This document shows positions 1 through 11,519 of a stretch of 64,000 nt of DNA, piece by piece. Positions within the stretch are counted from its first letter, which is position 1. Every line of letters starts with the position of its first letter. A program made the position numbers and the translations under genes. The stretch is from contig RDEW01000046.1 in assembly GCA_011109175.1 (NCBI GenBank), positions 340,628 to 404,627 of the forward strand, in the 5' to 3' direction. The notes below the pieces were generated by a model, which had not been told where the DNA came from, searched no databases, and saw nothing but the letters and a program-made list of their open reading frames with translations. This stretch comes from Dicyema japonicum (taxonomy: Eukaryota; Dicyemida; Rhombozoa; Dicyemidae).

Positions 1-1872
1 TCCTTTTTGGATATAATTTAGGATTATATCTGCGCCACCAGAGATGGTGAACCACATGACGCACGCTAACAATTAAAGCTCCCTGCAACAAAAAGGAAGA
101 GGAGGAACAGAAGAAACAAACAAAAAATCTTCATTTAATTAAATTAAATAACTAACATTTTTACAAGGCTACCATGAATTATAAAGAAGCATGAAATAAA
201 TTTCTTCGAGATGAGTTCAGTCATTAATTACAAGCAATGTCTTAAATATGACAAATCTATCGAATATTTGAAAAACTGAGAACTATTTCAGCACTCCTAC
301 AATCAAAACAAAAATACAAGTAACATACATTACTAACTAATAGAGTCAGTGATTGTTGCATCACTGAAATTGATATTACCAGATGTTGTGGGTCTCATCG
401 AAAAGCATAAAACAATTCCACTCAGCAATGATTCCATTCGTCTAAGAATCGACCAAATGAGAATAATTATTGAGTTGGTTTTTTTTTCAAACTTAATGAG
501 GTTAGTAAATTAAGACCACTTTTAGGTATTAAGGATATCATGTAGATGCTAAAAGAATAACAAAATATTTTATTATTTTCATAAAATAAAATTTGTCACT
601 TTGCTGGATTCGAAAAAGTTGCAAGATTATGATTTTGGATATTCGAAGATTATAGATCAGTTGCCAAAATTTTGCAATTCCATCTTTCAGATAATCTTTT
701 ACTTTCCTATTTCATATCTTGTTGAGAGAGAATACAGCCCACTTGTTTAATGAAAAGTAAGCGAAATAAATTGAAAGTTTGTGAGGCGATATTTGACTTT
801 AAGAAAAAAGTGAGCAAATGGGTCATATAGCGACTGCCTGGCTATTCCCTCTCAGGATGGCGAGTGAGATTCTTCATATTAATGGCTTGTTTAATATCAT
901 TTTAATTGTAGCGAGTTGATGCTCTTTTGACAGTGACCAGTTTGCCTTAACTCATGGCTGTCAAAATAACCCCAACTCGCAACAATTAACACAAACAGCT
1001 GAGGACATTTAGGCAGAGTAATCAGTACAAATTAACTCATTTGTCTATATAAGGAATTAAGCCGTTTCTCTTACGTTTTCTGGCTTCGATTACCATCGAG
1101 AAACCCCAATAATTAGCTAAGTGATCTTTAAAATCACAATTTACACACTTTTGTACTTCAGTCACATTGACTTTACATTATGCCATAGAGTGAGGGTCCG
1201 ACCACAGTAAACACTTCGCTTGATTCTTACAAAGACGAGTTATGTGTCTGAAATCTTAGCATCCGTAACATTGGAATTTGGCTTCCTGTACGACCCCGCA
1301 CTACTTTTGAGAAACCAATTTAACAAGACATTGAGCTTCTGTCAAACATTACCACTTTCACTAATGGTAATTCATTTTTAACAAAACTCTCAATCGTTAG
1401 CTTTCTCGATAGTTTCACAGTAGGAAAACTTTCAAATTCTGAATTTTCCACCCATAAAGGGACGTTTCTTAACAAGACTGCAACAAGATTTCTAATCCGA
1501 ATGAATGGCCTCCTTTACCGAAAGGATTTTCTTTATCAAGGACGACTTGAAAATCTCCTCGATTGCGGATTGTTTCAATGAGGAGGATCGTAAAATCTGC
1601 ATTGCTCACGAAGGACTTGCATACGTCATCGTTGGTCAGATAAATTGTTCATAAATCGTGGCAAGGCCACCAGTTTGGTCTCTAAGTGTTTTTGAGAGCA
1701 CTTTTAAAATTCTCATTTTCTTTAGAGCAGAAGTTACTTTTTTTGTTTTTTTGCGGTTGCATTCTTGTTGCAACCATTTTATTCGCAGGTTACTAGGCGA
1801 TCCGATTAAAAGTTTAATTTACTTATAAAAAATTAAGCCAACAATGTTATTTGTTAAATAAAATGTTGTTAG
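1..1872. other. Intergenic AT-rich sequence
   Basis: No convincing coding region is visible on either strand. Two repeats lie within it. Bases about 35-112 resemble the reverse complement of about 31640-31740. Bases 811-872 are one copy of a leader repeat found at four places in the window. The stretch from 880 to 1870 is downstream of the alpha-actinin stop codon on the opposite strand and may contain its 3' UTR. Confidence 0.5.
811..872 (+). repeat. Leader repeat, copy 1 (+)
   Basis: About 60 bases beginning GGTCATATAGCG and containing CTATTCCCTCTCAGGATGGC recur at 13742-13812 (+), 17803-17890 (-) and 40061-40146 (-). In the last two the repeat sits at the 5' edge of a non-LTR element with a WYLDD-type reverse transcriptase, so this copy is probably a solitary 5' end of that family. 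No RT coding follows here. Confidence 0.5.
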
Positions 1873-4800
1873 TTACATATCACTAGATCCACCAAATAGG
1901 GAAAACGAAAAAGAAACATAATCCAACGGGTTAGCTTCCATTGTCGGTTGTGAGTAAGGTTGCATATTCCTTATGCAGTACTCAGCAAATTCATGTTCCA
2001 GGTTATCACGGAGTAATTGTGAGGTGATATAAGGCTATATTTTACGAGGAACCGTACCTTTCCATTGGCCAAAATACGGAAACAACTGGTTATGTTTCCC
2101 ACGGTTTCATGGGACTCGTTTATCTCATTCATAAATTCAAGATACGCGGTAAAAGTGATCGATCCTGTGTTATTTTTGTCAAGTCGCTTCATCAGTTCAT
2201 AAAACGCCTCGTCCTTAAAGTAAATCCCCAATCTTACGTTTTCAACAGTCGCAGAATCATAACCCAGAGATACGAGACAGTTTCTGAATTCCTCCGGGTC
2301 CAATTTGTGGTCATTATCCTTGTCAAAGTGAGCAAATGACGTCTGGTAATTCGAAATGTTCTCCTGTGATATCCCCGTCGACTCCATTCGAGCCAATTTC
2401 TGTTGTTCTACTTCAATGTAGACCGAGGATATATAAGACCGCAGTTTTTCATAGTCAATCTTCAGTTTCTGGACGCTGTAGCCAAGATTTCGAGTGTCAA
2501 ACACCTTCGCATCCACCACCTTCTGGTATTTAGCTTCGAGGAGTGCAAGGGTGGGTTCAAATTCGGCTACTTTGACCTCGCATTTGACTAGATACTCCAA
2601 TTCTGCTTCCAAGGTCTCCGAATTGATTGACTGAATCTCCTTGATATCCTTCGCCATCTTTCTGATCCAATTATTGGCCTCTATCGACGAGTTTCTAAAG
2701 TTCTCCTTAACGACATTGATCTTAGAGTCACCACATAACAAACATGTCTTTGATTTTTGGCCTCATCCTCGAGTTCTTTCAGCCTCACTACTCTCATCTT
2801 ATTCATCTTATTCCATGCCGCCATGACGGACTAATATGTCAAAAAATGGGGTACATCAATACTCACAACAGAGTAAACAGTCTCCTTCTGTTTGGGGAGG
2901 TCGGTACCCTCACAGCATCGCCCAATTTCAGTGGCCAACAAGCGGATCTGCTCAAGTCTGGCTTCAGCCGAAGGTAGAGTTTCCGCGAATTCTTTATTTG
3001 AAACAATCATTTGATTAGCGTCGGATTCGCAGTTTATAATGTTAATGTTCTCGAAATCATCATTTACGGAATCCAACCATTTCTTGAAGGCCTACAAAAC
3101 TGTTGAAGGCAATCAACCGTGACTCTGACAGCATATTCAAGCTGTATAGTATCAACTTTCTCCAAAACAGCACGATATTTCTGCAAGCAGTTACAACGGG
3201 GGAAACCTCGATCCTATTAATAATACCAAGACAAGTGCTAGACAGATCTGCATGTTTATCAACCAATTCCTTCTCCCGCTTATTAATGTTGTCCACATCG
3301 TAATAGTTCTGCTTTCTGCTAATAATGATTTGCTATCAACCGAAAAAATGCAGCAATTTCGGAAATATCAGAAAATGAATCATTCTCGGGATCCTCAATG
3401 GAAAGGTCGTCTCTGACCGTGAACGCCATATTAAGCATCGGCTGCGGTTGCAAACCAAAATATACCTTAATATCGCCCAATTTTACTGAATTTGGGTTTA
3501 TTGCGGGGAGCTCCGACTTCTTTTCGTTCAGCCAGTTTTCGTATGAGGCACAACGTTTGTAAAACTTGTTTAATAACTGGGAGAAGAATCGCAGTCTAAA
3601 TATTTATATGATCACTACGTTTCTATAAGCTTGAATATCCACTCTTCGAAGCCTTCCTCAGCAATGTCCAGTTTGGCCCACTCCCTTTCGATATCCTATA
3701 ATTTCTGAAGAAGAAAACCGAGATAAGCTGTCCTTCCTTGGAATAAAGCAAGGCCTTCCTGAAAGTTTAAGTCGTGTTTGCAGGCAGTTATAGATATTCT
3801 CCAACTCGATCTTCTCTCCATAGTAAGATGGTTTCTCAGTGAGTCCATAGTTGTGGTAAGCATTTAGTATTTTATAAGCATTGTTCAACGAATTTTCCAC
3901 AGGGCGACTGTTCAGCCATTTTACAGTCGATTTAATCCATTCCAATAACTTCAATGAACCGGCAAATAAACCCTTGTGCTCAGACCTTCGTAGTTTTCCA
4001 TCAAATTTTCGCTTTCCTGGTTCACCTTCAAAGCCTGACATATAGTCTCCGCAGCTTTCACCGCCTACCGTAAAAATGTCTCCGACCTTCTGGTCTGAAG
4101 TAAAACGGTGGTAGAAAGTGGAAACGTAAGCCATGACTGATAATTCGTCAGCCATTCCAGGTTGGAGAAGATCTCATAACAGAATAAAACCAACCTTCAG
4201 TGTCCAGCATCTTTGGGATGTCCAGGTGTTTCTCAGCCACGGCAAAGGCGTCGTTGAGGTTATTTCTGGGATACATTCTCTAACATATAATCAAATCAAA
4301 CATCATATTTTTGTATATCTATCAAATCTGGTCTGTGACGGTGGATTAGAGCTCCAAAGGCCATTCCGTCCTTAAAACTAGGAATAAAGGAGAGAGATAA
4401 GCCTCGTGTGGAAGTTCTGGATGTCGACTCCTCGGTAGCCTGCGGTCTTCCGCTGAGTCCATAACAAAAGTCCCTCCTTGGCGGACCGTTCTAAAGTATG
4501 AGGTGGAAATACCTTCAATGTGGATATTTTGGATGGCAAATCGCAGAATTATGGTCCAGATCATACCCAGAGTCATTTTTATGTTTCCATCCACGATTTC
4601 TGCGGTGGAATAATAAACTCAACCTTCTGCGCCGATCGATGCGAGTCTGACGCCTTTGGTTTCAATAAAATTCAATGCTATATTTAAATTTGCAATTTTG
4701 TGGAATCTCATAGTCTTGGTCTCTGGTCTCGGAAGACTTTCATTCGAAATGACTTCAAGTAATTTTATCAGTAGAAGGCCGTCCATAAAATCCTTATCAA

Positions 4801-4954
4801 AAGCCTCAACTTTCATATCTACTTTCTTCAAATGAGAATTGCACCACTCAGTGAAAGCCTGGATGAATATAATCGAGATTACCCTTATTTGCTGTCTCTC
4901 CCATGAAGGATCCAGCACACTTTCTCTATCCCAAGTTTCATTATTAGAGTCCAT
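1873..4954 (-). CDS. ACTN: Alpha-actinin (18 exons, 17 micro-introns)
   Basis: Actin-crosslinking protein of the cytoskeleton. Exon joining gives 886 residues, close to the usual ~890. Order: CH1 (about 18-125), CH2 (about 135-240), spectrin-repeat rod, two EF-hands. EF loop 1 (753-764, [12 protein letters not shown]) keeps its calcium ligands; loop 2 (793-804) ends in Ala instead of Glu and probably does not bind. C-terminus is LFGGSSDM. Introns: 4859-4882, 4600-4623, 4491-4512, 4378-4402 (GC-AG), 4280-4301, 4173-4194, 4065-4086, 3949-3971, 3685-3718 (uncertain), 3596-3618, 3319-3340, 3181-3206, 3092-3117, 2831-2866, 2721-2743, 2214-2237, 2035-2057. The start is the ATG at 4952-4954, seven bases after a TTTTACAG that could be a cis or trans 3' splice site. 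Identification is by family pattern; splicing is inferred from frame and alignment. Confidence 0.95.
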
Positions 4955-5690
4955 TCAAGGCCTGTAAAAGTTCAAATTTATTTTATTTATGATTAGTGAT
5001 ATAATATATTATTAATTTATATAATTTATAGAATATAAAATAACATATTAATTTTACCGACTGTTGACTCCAAATTTATAATTATAAATTATATTTCAAG
5101 TCACTAAATCACCTTGAATTTCTAAAAATTGATATCCAAGATCTAAGTAAACTAAATTTTCTAGTTCTGCTTGTGGGTTTCATAAATCTAGTCATTAGTG
5201 GTTTTGAGAGATTCTTGTGAAGAATTTACATTTATAGTGATTAAAATCGTGCTCATGCTATAGTGGCTTTCAGATTCATTATTGAGCGCATTATGGATAA
5301 ACCATTATTCTAAATTGCAAGATTAAAAGTAAATGAGCATAATAATGCCTACAAATATTGAGAGATCGATGATAATCAAAGATAGTACGCCATTTTCAAT
5401 GGTAACCGTACTAATCACTATTGATTATCAAAAAAATATTAAATTATATTAAAAATTATTAAGAACGTCTGCTTGTGCCGACCAAATCCATCCTCCGATA
5501 GTCTATTGAAGACTTCCGAAGAGAAGTGAAGAAGTAGGTCCGCCCTCTTTTATTTTCATCACATCTTCTCTATATTCTTCGGCGGAAGAGTGGTAATCTT
5601 CACTAGGCAATCACAAATATAATAATTTAAGCCATGAAAACCGCAGTAATTTATCAAAATATTTTCAGTTTCTATTATTTATTTAATAAC
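4955..5690. other. Intergenic AT-rich sequence
   Basis: Upstream flank of alpha-actinin. No ORF resembling a known protein. A dispersed repeat lies at about 5460-5610. Confidence 0.5.
5460..5610 (-). repeat. Dispersed repeat A, copy 1
   Basis: Read on the minus strand this resembles 7390-7600 (minus) and 13400-13560 (plus): GAAGATTAC, then ACTCTTC, then a GTGTGA(T/C)GAAAAT-like block, then CTTCTCTTCGGAA in two of them. It could be a decayed ORF1 or untranslated part of a retroelement; no protein family is recognised. Confidence 0.4.
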
Positions 5691-5694
5691 CCCG

Positions 5695-6330
5695 AAAAGA
5701 TAACACCAAGAAAGAAGGAGTAAACCAACTAATTAAGTGATCCTGGTACGCCTCAACAGGATCGAGAGGTTTTACTATGTTCCTCCAGAGTACCCACGGC
5801 TTTCCTGTATAGACGACGATCATCTTTCACTAGAGTTTGAAGAGGGGTGGGTTTTTCCTCAAATTACGTGTATTTGAGGCTTCTAGCCTTGAATGGAAGA
5901 AACGACTTGTTTCTTGATCACACAGACCGATGAAGCCGGAGCCGTTATTTTTGATTGCGGCGTGGTCAAGCATTGGGGGAAAAGATCGGGGGTAGATTTG
6001 TTGACATGCAAGTTTGCCTACTAGGGAGTTGATCTTGTATGAATTGGATATTGAAGCTCCATAGGCCCATGAGGCACAAGCAAACTCTACCGTCGGTTTT
6101 AGAAGTTGATTGTACAAGACGACAGCGCATTCCCGTGACGGCCTGGACTTCAAAAGGTCGCTTACCTATTAATGCCGCATTGAATAATGTCATTCAGGCG
6201 AACCCTCGAGGTACAGGCTTCCCAGCTCAACTGGAGCTTGTTGGACTGGATCGTAGAGATTGCAAGAAGCCAGACGGAATGACTCTTTTCCCACATTCAC
6301 ACGGAAGATAATTGGTCTGAGATTTAACCT
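5695..6330 (-). mobile_element. CR1/Jockey-type LINE, 3' fragment
   Basis: Minus-strand translation of 5830-6153 contains VLYNQLLKPTVEFACASWAYG, typical of the thumb/connection region downstream of a non-LTR RT. The 3' terminal motif shared by this family (GGATCACTTAATTAGTT followed by a CTTGGTGTTA-type end) lies at 5695-5745. Frame breaks show the copy is dead. Confidence 0.65.
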
Positions 6331-6444
6331 GTGTGGATACTTTCTCCACTTCGCTTCTTCTGAGATCAATCAGAAACCTGGATATTCGGCCAATGCAGCT
6401 AAATCGGTCAAGATCTAAAGTACTCGGCCATTGGAGACTGATTT

Positions 6445-6600
6445 ACACCAGTGGCCATAGAAACGTCGGGAGCCTTAGGATCCCTCACTGCGGGTTTTCT
6501 GAAAGAAATAGGAGGGAAACTAGCGAGCCGAAAAAAAACCCCGCGAATCGTTCTGGCTAAGGTAACGAGTCGGGATTGCCGAATTACGTGGAAAAGTATA
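6445..6600 (+). mobile_element. WYLDD-family LINE, C-terminal coding fragment
   Basis: Encodes PVAIETSGALGSLTAGFLKE and a GG-LASRKK stretch. The same segment recurs at 19175-19345 (+), 53795-53985 (+) and, diverged, at about 24880-25110 (-). It is the extreme C-terminus of a non-LTR RT family that ends with a conserved ETSG...FLKELG...W..Q+I..AI.RGN pattern. Only this tail is present. Confidence 0.55.
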
Positions 6601-7389
6601 TGTAATTTTTATTTTTTATTAAAGAAGTTCAAATTTTATTGTGGCGGCATGCGGTTCAACTGTTGTCGTGGTGGCGCCCAGTGCAAGTTTTGCATTAAAG
6701 AGAACCGTTTGAATTTCTTCACACCTCTACGTATTTTTGAAGGGTGGCTTACCAATTTCAATTTGCAAAGGCTTAATTATTTTAATTTTTTGTTAATAAA
6801 TTGTTTTCCATTAAAAATACTTAATATTTACAGTTTGGTGACTATAAGTGCAATTGTTCCTCAATCACTACTACTTGGATAGCAATCACTTGACCTACCT
6901 AGAATCTTATTAAGAAATCCTCCCTTTTAGCAAAAAAGCAGTAAAAGCGATTGTCTAAAATTATTGAGGATTTTTACTTTATTAGTTTTGCAAAAATGTC
7001 TTTTGTATATTATTATCATATATCTTTAAGAACAGAAATGGACTTTGTTTCTTTAGTTTTCATCGCTTTCCTGTACATAATTTTTGAGTTTGAGAAACGT
7101 GAGGTCTAGTTGAAATAAACTTGTGAATTAAGATGATCAAAATACTCAAGTATTTTTGTCAAAAACAATAGTTAATAACTTGATATGAAATATTTACCAT
7201 TAAAACTTGGCTAACAAATTTTTGTATAGAAACGAGGACAAGCATAACGACTTATTAACCTTAATGAAATAATAAATGATATTTACTCACCATTTGTTCA
7301 AAAAATATTTATTGGAAATGTATTAGGCTCATGATGGGTCGTTGGATTGAAAGGTAAATAGAACATTAAGATTATTTATTTTCTTCGGT
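6601..7389. other. AT-rich sequence, nothing recognised
   Basis: No coding or repeat structure could be supported on either strand. Confidence 0.4.
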
Positions 7390-7600
7390 CCTTCATGATT
7401 CCGAAGAGAGGTGGAGAAGTAGATCTGCCTTCTTCAATTTTCATCACACGTCCTACTGTCCCAGACATCACTTTATTTTTTAGAGGAAGAGTTTTCATAA
7501 TGGTAGTCATCCCCAGTGGAATTGGTCAGGAGGAGGTAAGAGGATCATTTTCAGTAACTGTGTTATACCAGAAGGACTCGTCGTCTCGCAGAATTGACCT
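7390..7600 (-). repeat. Dispersed repeat A, copy 2
   Basis: Minus-strand sequence resembles 5460-5610 (-) and 13400-13560 (+), with shared blocks including ATGAAAACTCTTC and AGGACGTGTGA(T/C)GAAAAT. Function unknown. Confidence 0.4.
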
Positions 7601-7621
7601 TCGCTGAAAATACCATCTTTC

Positions 7622-7830
7622 TTATTCGAACTCGCGTTCAGCCAAAAGGGGGTTTGGTTGACAAAAACAGACGTTCTTTCTTTGGTTCCTTCCTAGGAGG
7701 ATGGGTAAGTGAGGAGGGTGAATATTATAGTTAACATCGTTAATACCTGGACTCTTTCCGTTATTCAGTTTATTGGAATGTCTAAACATCTCGGATCTCC
7801 GACAACTGATGTATCTCTTTATTATCATTT
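7622..7830 (-). mobile_element. Possible LINE RT fragment
   Basis: Minus-strand translation contains SNKLNNGKSPGINDV, which resembles the start of an RT domain (K..KSPG.D.I) in CR1/Jockey-type elements. Only about 60 residues are readable and nothing else confirms it. Confidence 0.35.
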
Positions 7831-8118
7831 CTTAAAAGGGATTTAAAGTAGTCGAAATTTTTTTCGATCATCTCATCTCTCTGGACGGCATTCTCTCAAT
7901 GTTGGAACATTTTATCGATTGAGACTGTTGACCTCAGGAGACGTGGAACAAAATCCAGGCCCAAAGAAGTTAACAATCTAGAGCGTAAACATAAACAAGA
8001 TCAGAGGAAAGATTGCCGAACTTTCCTTATTCTTGGAGAGGAACAGAGTAGATATCTGCCTTCTCCAGGAAACGAAGCTTTCAGAAAACATTTCTACTCC
8101 TCTCTTTAATGGAGATAG
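7831..8118 (+). mobile_element. CR1-type LINE 5' fragment: 2A-like site plus endonuclease start
   Basis: A single frame reads through RLRLLTSGDVEQNPGPKK and continues into VNINKIRGKIAELSLFLE and DICLLQETKLS, the start of an AP-type endonuclease (the QE pair is catalytic in that family). One TAG replaces what is probably a Trp codon at about 7978. Homology stops at about 8118. The copy is therefore a 5' segment lacking the rest of the endonuclease and all of the RT. Confidence 0.8.
7922..7963 (+). other. 2A-like ribosome-skipping sequence
   Basis: Translation RLLTSGDVEQNPGP matches the D-V/I-E-x-N-P-G-P consensus of 2A peptides exactly, with the usual Leu-rich stretch before it. In known 2A sequences the Gly-Pro peptide bond is not formed and the downstream protein starts with Pro. 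Here the break would fall directly before the endonuclease. Activity is inferred from consensus only. Confidence 0.85.
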
Positions 8119-9652
8119 GATTTCTTTTTATTTTATTACTGTCTTCTTTTACATATCTTGTATTCTATATGCGTAGTCTTAAGTTTTTTGTGTTCTCGAT
8201 GAAATAGCAATATGTTTGTCATATAAACGAGCCGATGGTGACGTTCTCATGTAACAATGACCGTACAATGGTTTTAATTCCGTTTTAGATTGACGTCCAT
8301 CGATCTTTTGGTAGAATCTCGGTGTTCAATTATGAAATAAATTGATTTGAGAATATGTAAACAGATAATATAATCATTCTGATTGTAAATGAGAATTTTT
8401 TTCCTTTGTCCCATCCAAGTGGTTACATGTTGAATGTCCTGCTGCACAGAGAGTCACTCAAAGCATTACCAATCAAGCTCATCATTCCTCTACTATGAGC
8501 TTTAATGAAATTTTCGTCTCTACGACGTATTCATACTTTTGCGTTCCAGTCTTGGGGGAAGCACGTATGGCAACGGGAAGATTTGAATAAAAATTTTCAA
8601 TTTCTACAGGACATTTCATTGCCATATCCATTGCATACGTGTTAACATAGTCAGAGGCATTTTTCTCATCATTAGTTGTAATATTTATATCCTCCCACTA
8701 ACTCTCCAACACTTGTGACTTTAGTTGACATGAGGTTTATGGGTTGCAAAACCATTATGATTTAAGTAAAATTACCATGCATCGTCCAACTAGTTTATCC
8801 AAATATTTGTTTAGCTTGGTCTTTTGGAGACAAGAGACTAAAACTCCATAACGACTGCGGTCCTCGGACAACTGTTTTCTTAGTAGTGAAGAGAAAATTC
8901 CTCTGAAGTTAAATGTCGTAAATAAAAGTTTTCCAGTGTTGTATTAAGCATATGAGCAATAGAGGGACGTCACCACCTAAATAAATAAAAACCTTCTCAA
9001 ATATAGGAAACCGGTAACTAGCATAAAAGTAACAACCAAAAACTCTAGCTTCAAGAGATCAGACATCTCTGGTGAGAATCAGAAATCGAAGACGAACCAG
9101 GACAAGAGTAGATAAATCGATTGTCAGATTCTGTTCATATAATCTTGTAAAGAAGTATGATTACCTTGGCAAAGGCGACACAAACTTTTCTCCAATGGAA
9201 GTTCGTGTGGACATCGAGATCACTTCTTTTCCTTTTTCCCGAGTTAATAAATTAAATAAACCCTTGCCCTCCTTCTAATGAATGAAATGACAGATAATGA
9301 AGACATTATATGTATAAAGTATCGAAGAAGTGTCGGGTACACCAAGATACTAATAGTCTGGTCACAACTCTGGGTGATTTTGACATTGGTTCTTTACCTT
9401 AGTGGTAACTATTAGTCAAAATGGTAGAAAACGTTTTATCCTTTTCTACAGATATTTCCTATTTTCTTAGTCTCTTAACTTTTTGATTAAGTCGAGACTT
9501 ATAAAGCACGTGTACAATCAATAGAAGGATATTATTGAGACCATGAATGAAGTGTCCTCGGTATGTTTGATTGAAAAAGTGAGCTAAACCAAGTAACACA
9601 AAGTCTTTAAAATATTCGATTATTTAATGTAATTAAGGGTTCAACATCATCA
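8119..9652. other. Intergenic, no gene recognised
   Basis: Several short ORFs exist but none resembles a protein family or shows the micro-intron pattern. The last part lies 3' of the FOP-like gene. Confidence 0.4.
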
Positions 9653-10367
9653 CTAAACATCACAGATGGGTTCAGCATCCTCAATGATGTCACATTCAGA
9701 TTCACTTATCTTTGAAGCAGACACGTCGTCAATTGAATCAGCATTCTAACTTAAATTTACATGGACAACCTCGTACAGATCACTCTGAGAAGACGATGAC
9801 TTTAACAGGGCATCCACAATATTTTTCTTCTCCAGTCTTGTTTTCTCATTTTCAAAAAAATCTTCCTTGTCACACTGTTCTAAGGTTTTGACTGACTCGG
9901 AACGACAGGGAGGATGCATAGAGCTGCTAACCAGCTGCAGTAGGATGGGGACCCCTGAAGAATCTGGGTCATCTAGTTTAAGAGCTTCAATGATCTCTTT
10001 TCGGGTCATCGAACATCTTTGCTGAAAATAAGGCAGAAAGTACAATCGAGCATTCCGGTAGAAAAACAGACTCAGTTTTCTCAAGTTTAAAGAAATTCAA
10101 GAAATCGACGATAATACTGAAAGCCAACAGGCCGTCCTCACTTTGAACAAATTCGGCGACTTTATTACGACTTGCTCCTTTCTGATTGATATAATAAGGA
10201 AGAAAACCTGGAAAATTCCCTGGTTTTCAAGCAGTAGAAAAATGCTTGCACGAATTTTGGCCTAATAGTAATGTAGATACCATTACTTTCACACTACCAA
10301 GGATTCCGTTGGAGTTAAGGTTTTGTAATACCAAATCTCTCAATTCAGTATCATCTTCATTTGACAT
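9653..10367 (-). CDS. CEP43: FOP/CEP43-like centrosomal protein
   Basis: FOP (FGFR1OP) anchors at centrosomes and ciliary basal bodies through an N-terminal LisH dimerisation domain. Five exons give 205 residues. Residues 1-16 (MSNEDDTELRDLVLQN) and the following NGILGSVKAKIRASIFLLLE match the FOP N-terminus; SEDGLLAFSIIVDFLNFFKL and SVFLPE match the LisH region. Introns: 10262-10286 (25 nt), 10182-10207 (26), 10022-10043 (22), 9746-9769 (24), all phase 0. The last intron is the least certain; without it the protein stops at 9746. The tail after intron 4 is acidic and Ser-rich, as in FOP. The family is usually about 400 residues, so this is a short form keeping mainly the dimerisation part. 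Start chosen at the ATG 10365-10367 because homology begins there. Confidence 0.85.
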
Positions 10368-10369
10368 TT

Positions 10370-10849
10370 TCGAATTTGGTTGTCCAGTGATAACAATTTT
10401 AAATCAGTATTTATTTATTAAATATAAATATATTTTTTTATTATATAATATGTTGGACTGGACTTTGTAAGAAAGATGATCTTTTTTATGTAAGAAATAG
10501 CGTGCTTCCTCGTTAGTGAGGTCAAGTAATTGACTGACTAACATGTTCAGGCTTTGTAGGAACTTTAAAGAGGTTGATTATGCGGGAGAAGATTTCATTT
10601 TATTGGGACTTTTGTTTGATCAACAGATGTGTTTTTTAAACTTTAGCATAAATCGACTTTCAAATGTCCAAAAAAAGTAAACTTTCCCAAATTTGCCATT
10701 TTTGGTTCCAGCATTTTTTGCGGCAAATTTGAAATGGAAAATTTCAGAATTTAATCAATAATTTTAAAATAGTTATTGGGAAACTTCTCGTCGATGAAAA
10801 AACTAAATTTGATTTTTTACAAAAACAAAATTTTCGAATATTTGCTTTA
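10370..10849. other. Intergenic AT-rich sequence
   Basis: Upstream flank of the FOP-like gene; no feature recognised. Confidence 0.4.
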
Positions 10850-11480
10850 AATCTTGTAGTAGATGTAATAAAGACGACATTCTCTTCGTTTTCAACGTTC
10901 TCAAGAAGATCCTTTTCAATTTCGCTTTACTCTTTCAGAACTTTAATACGGAAAAGAACATCGATAATCATATTTTTTTGAAACACCTTGGCATTTTTAT
11001 TTTTCCAATCATAAAGGCTTTAATTTATGATTTTCAGACATATCTGCGCATAACATCACAGATACTTTATCTTTGAAGTTCTTGTATCACCGAACGGAGT
11101 TTTGCAGATACTTATGGGTGGAACAAGCTTGTAAAAAATCCCAGTTTCATCCAGGTTATAAATCTGATCGCAGGTATATGACTTTGAAACCTCTTGAAAT
11201 TCTTTGAGAAACCCTTCATTGTCGACACTTTTGCCAGTTCACATTTCCCATGTAATTTCCGCATCCGAAATCCATGCCTTTTCTTAAATTTGGATAAAAA
11301 TCCACGAGTTTTTGAACAATGCACCTTAAAATTTAAAAACATTAAGAATACCTTTTGATTCCATCGAATCCATCCACTCTACAAGCTTTTCATCAGTTAC
11401 GGGAACTCTAACTTTTTGACTTTTTGTTAAGAATTTTTTAGTTTTGAATTGTTCAAAAATTGACTCACGACTCTTTAAGG
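10850..11480 (-). pseudogene. Tigger/pogo-type transposase remnant
   Basis: Minus-strand frames carry, in order, KSQKVRVPVTDEKLVEWM, GFLSKFKKRHGFRMRKLHGK, a shifted frame with DQIYNLDETGIFYKLVPP, and HKLKPLMIGKIKMPRCFKK. This is the order seen in Tigger/pogo (Tc1/mariner superfamily) transposases: CENP-B-type HTH, then the first catalytic block with DETG, then the G.H.L.P..IG....PR.F motif. Frame breaks and stops show it is dead. Terminal inverted repeats were not found. Confidence 0.75.
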
Positions 11481-11519
11481 TAGCGCTAACTGTCTTCCGG
11501 CAAACAAAAATGAAAATTT

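Noticed and set aside
2109-3303. Plus-strand open frames across this segment
   Set aside because: They are antisense to alpha-actinin exons and resemble nothing.
7922-7963. Viral insertion, because 2A motifs are best known from RNA viruses
   Set aside because: The flanking frame is an AP endonuclease of a non-LTR element, with no viral capsid or polymerase sequence anywhere in the window.
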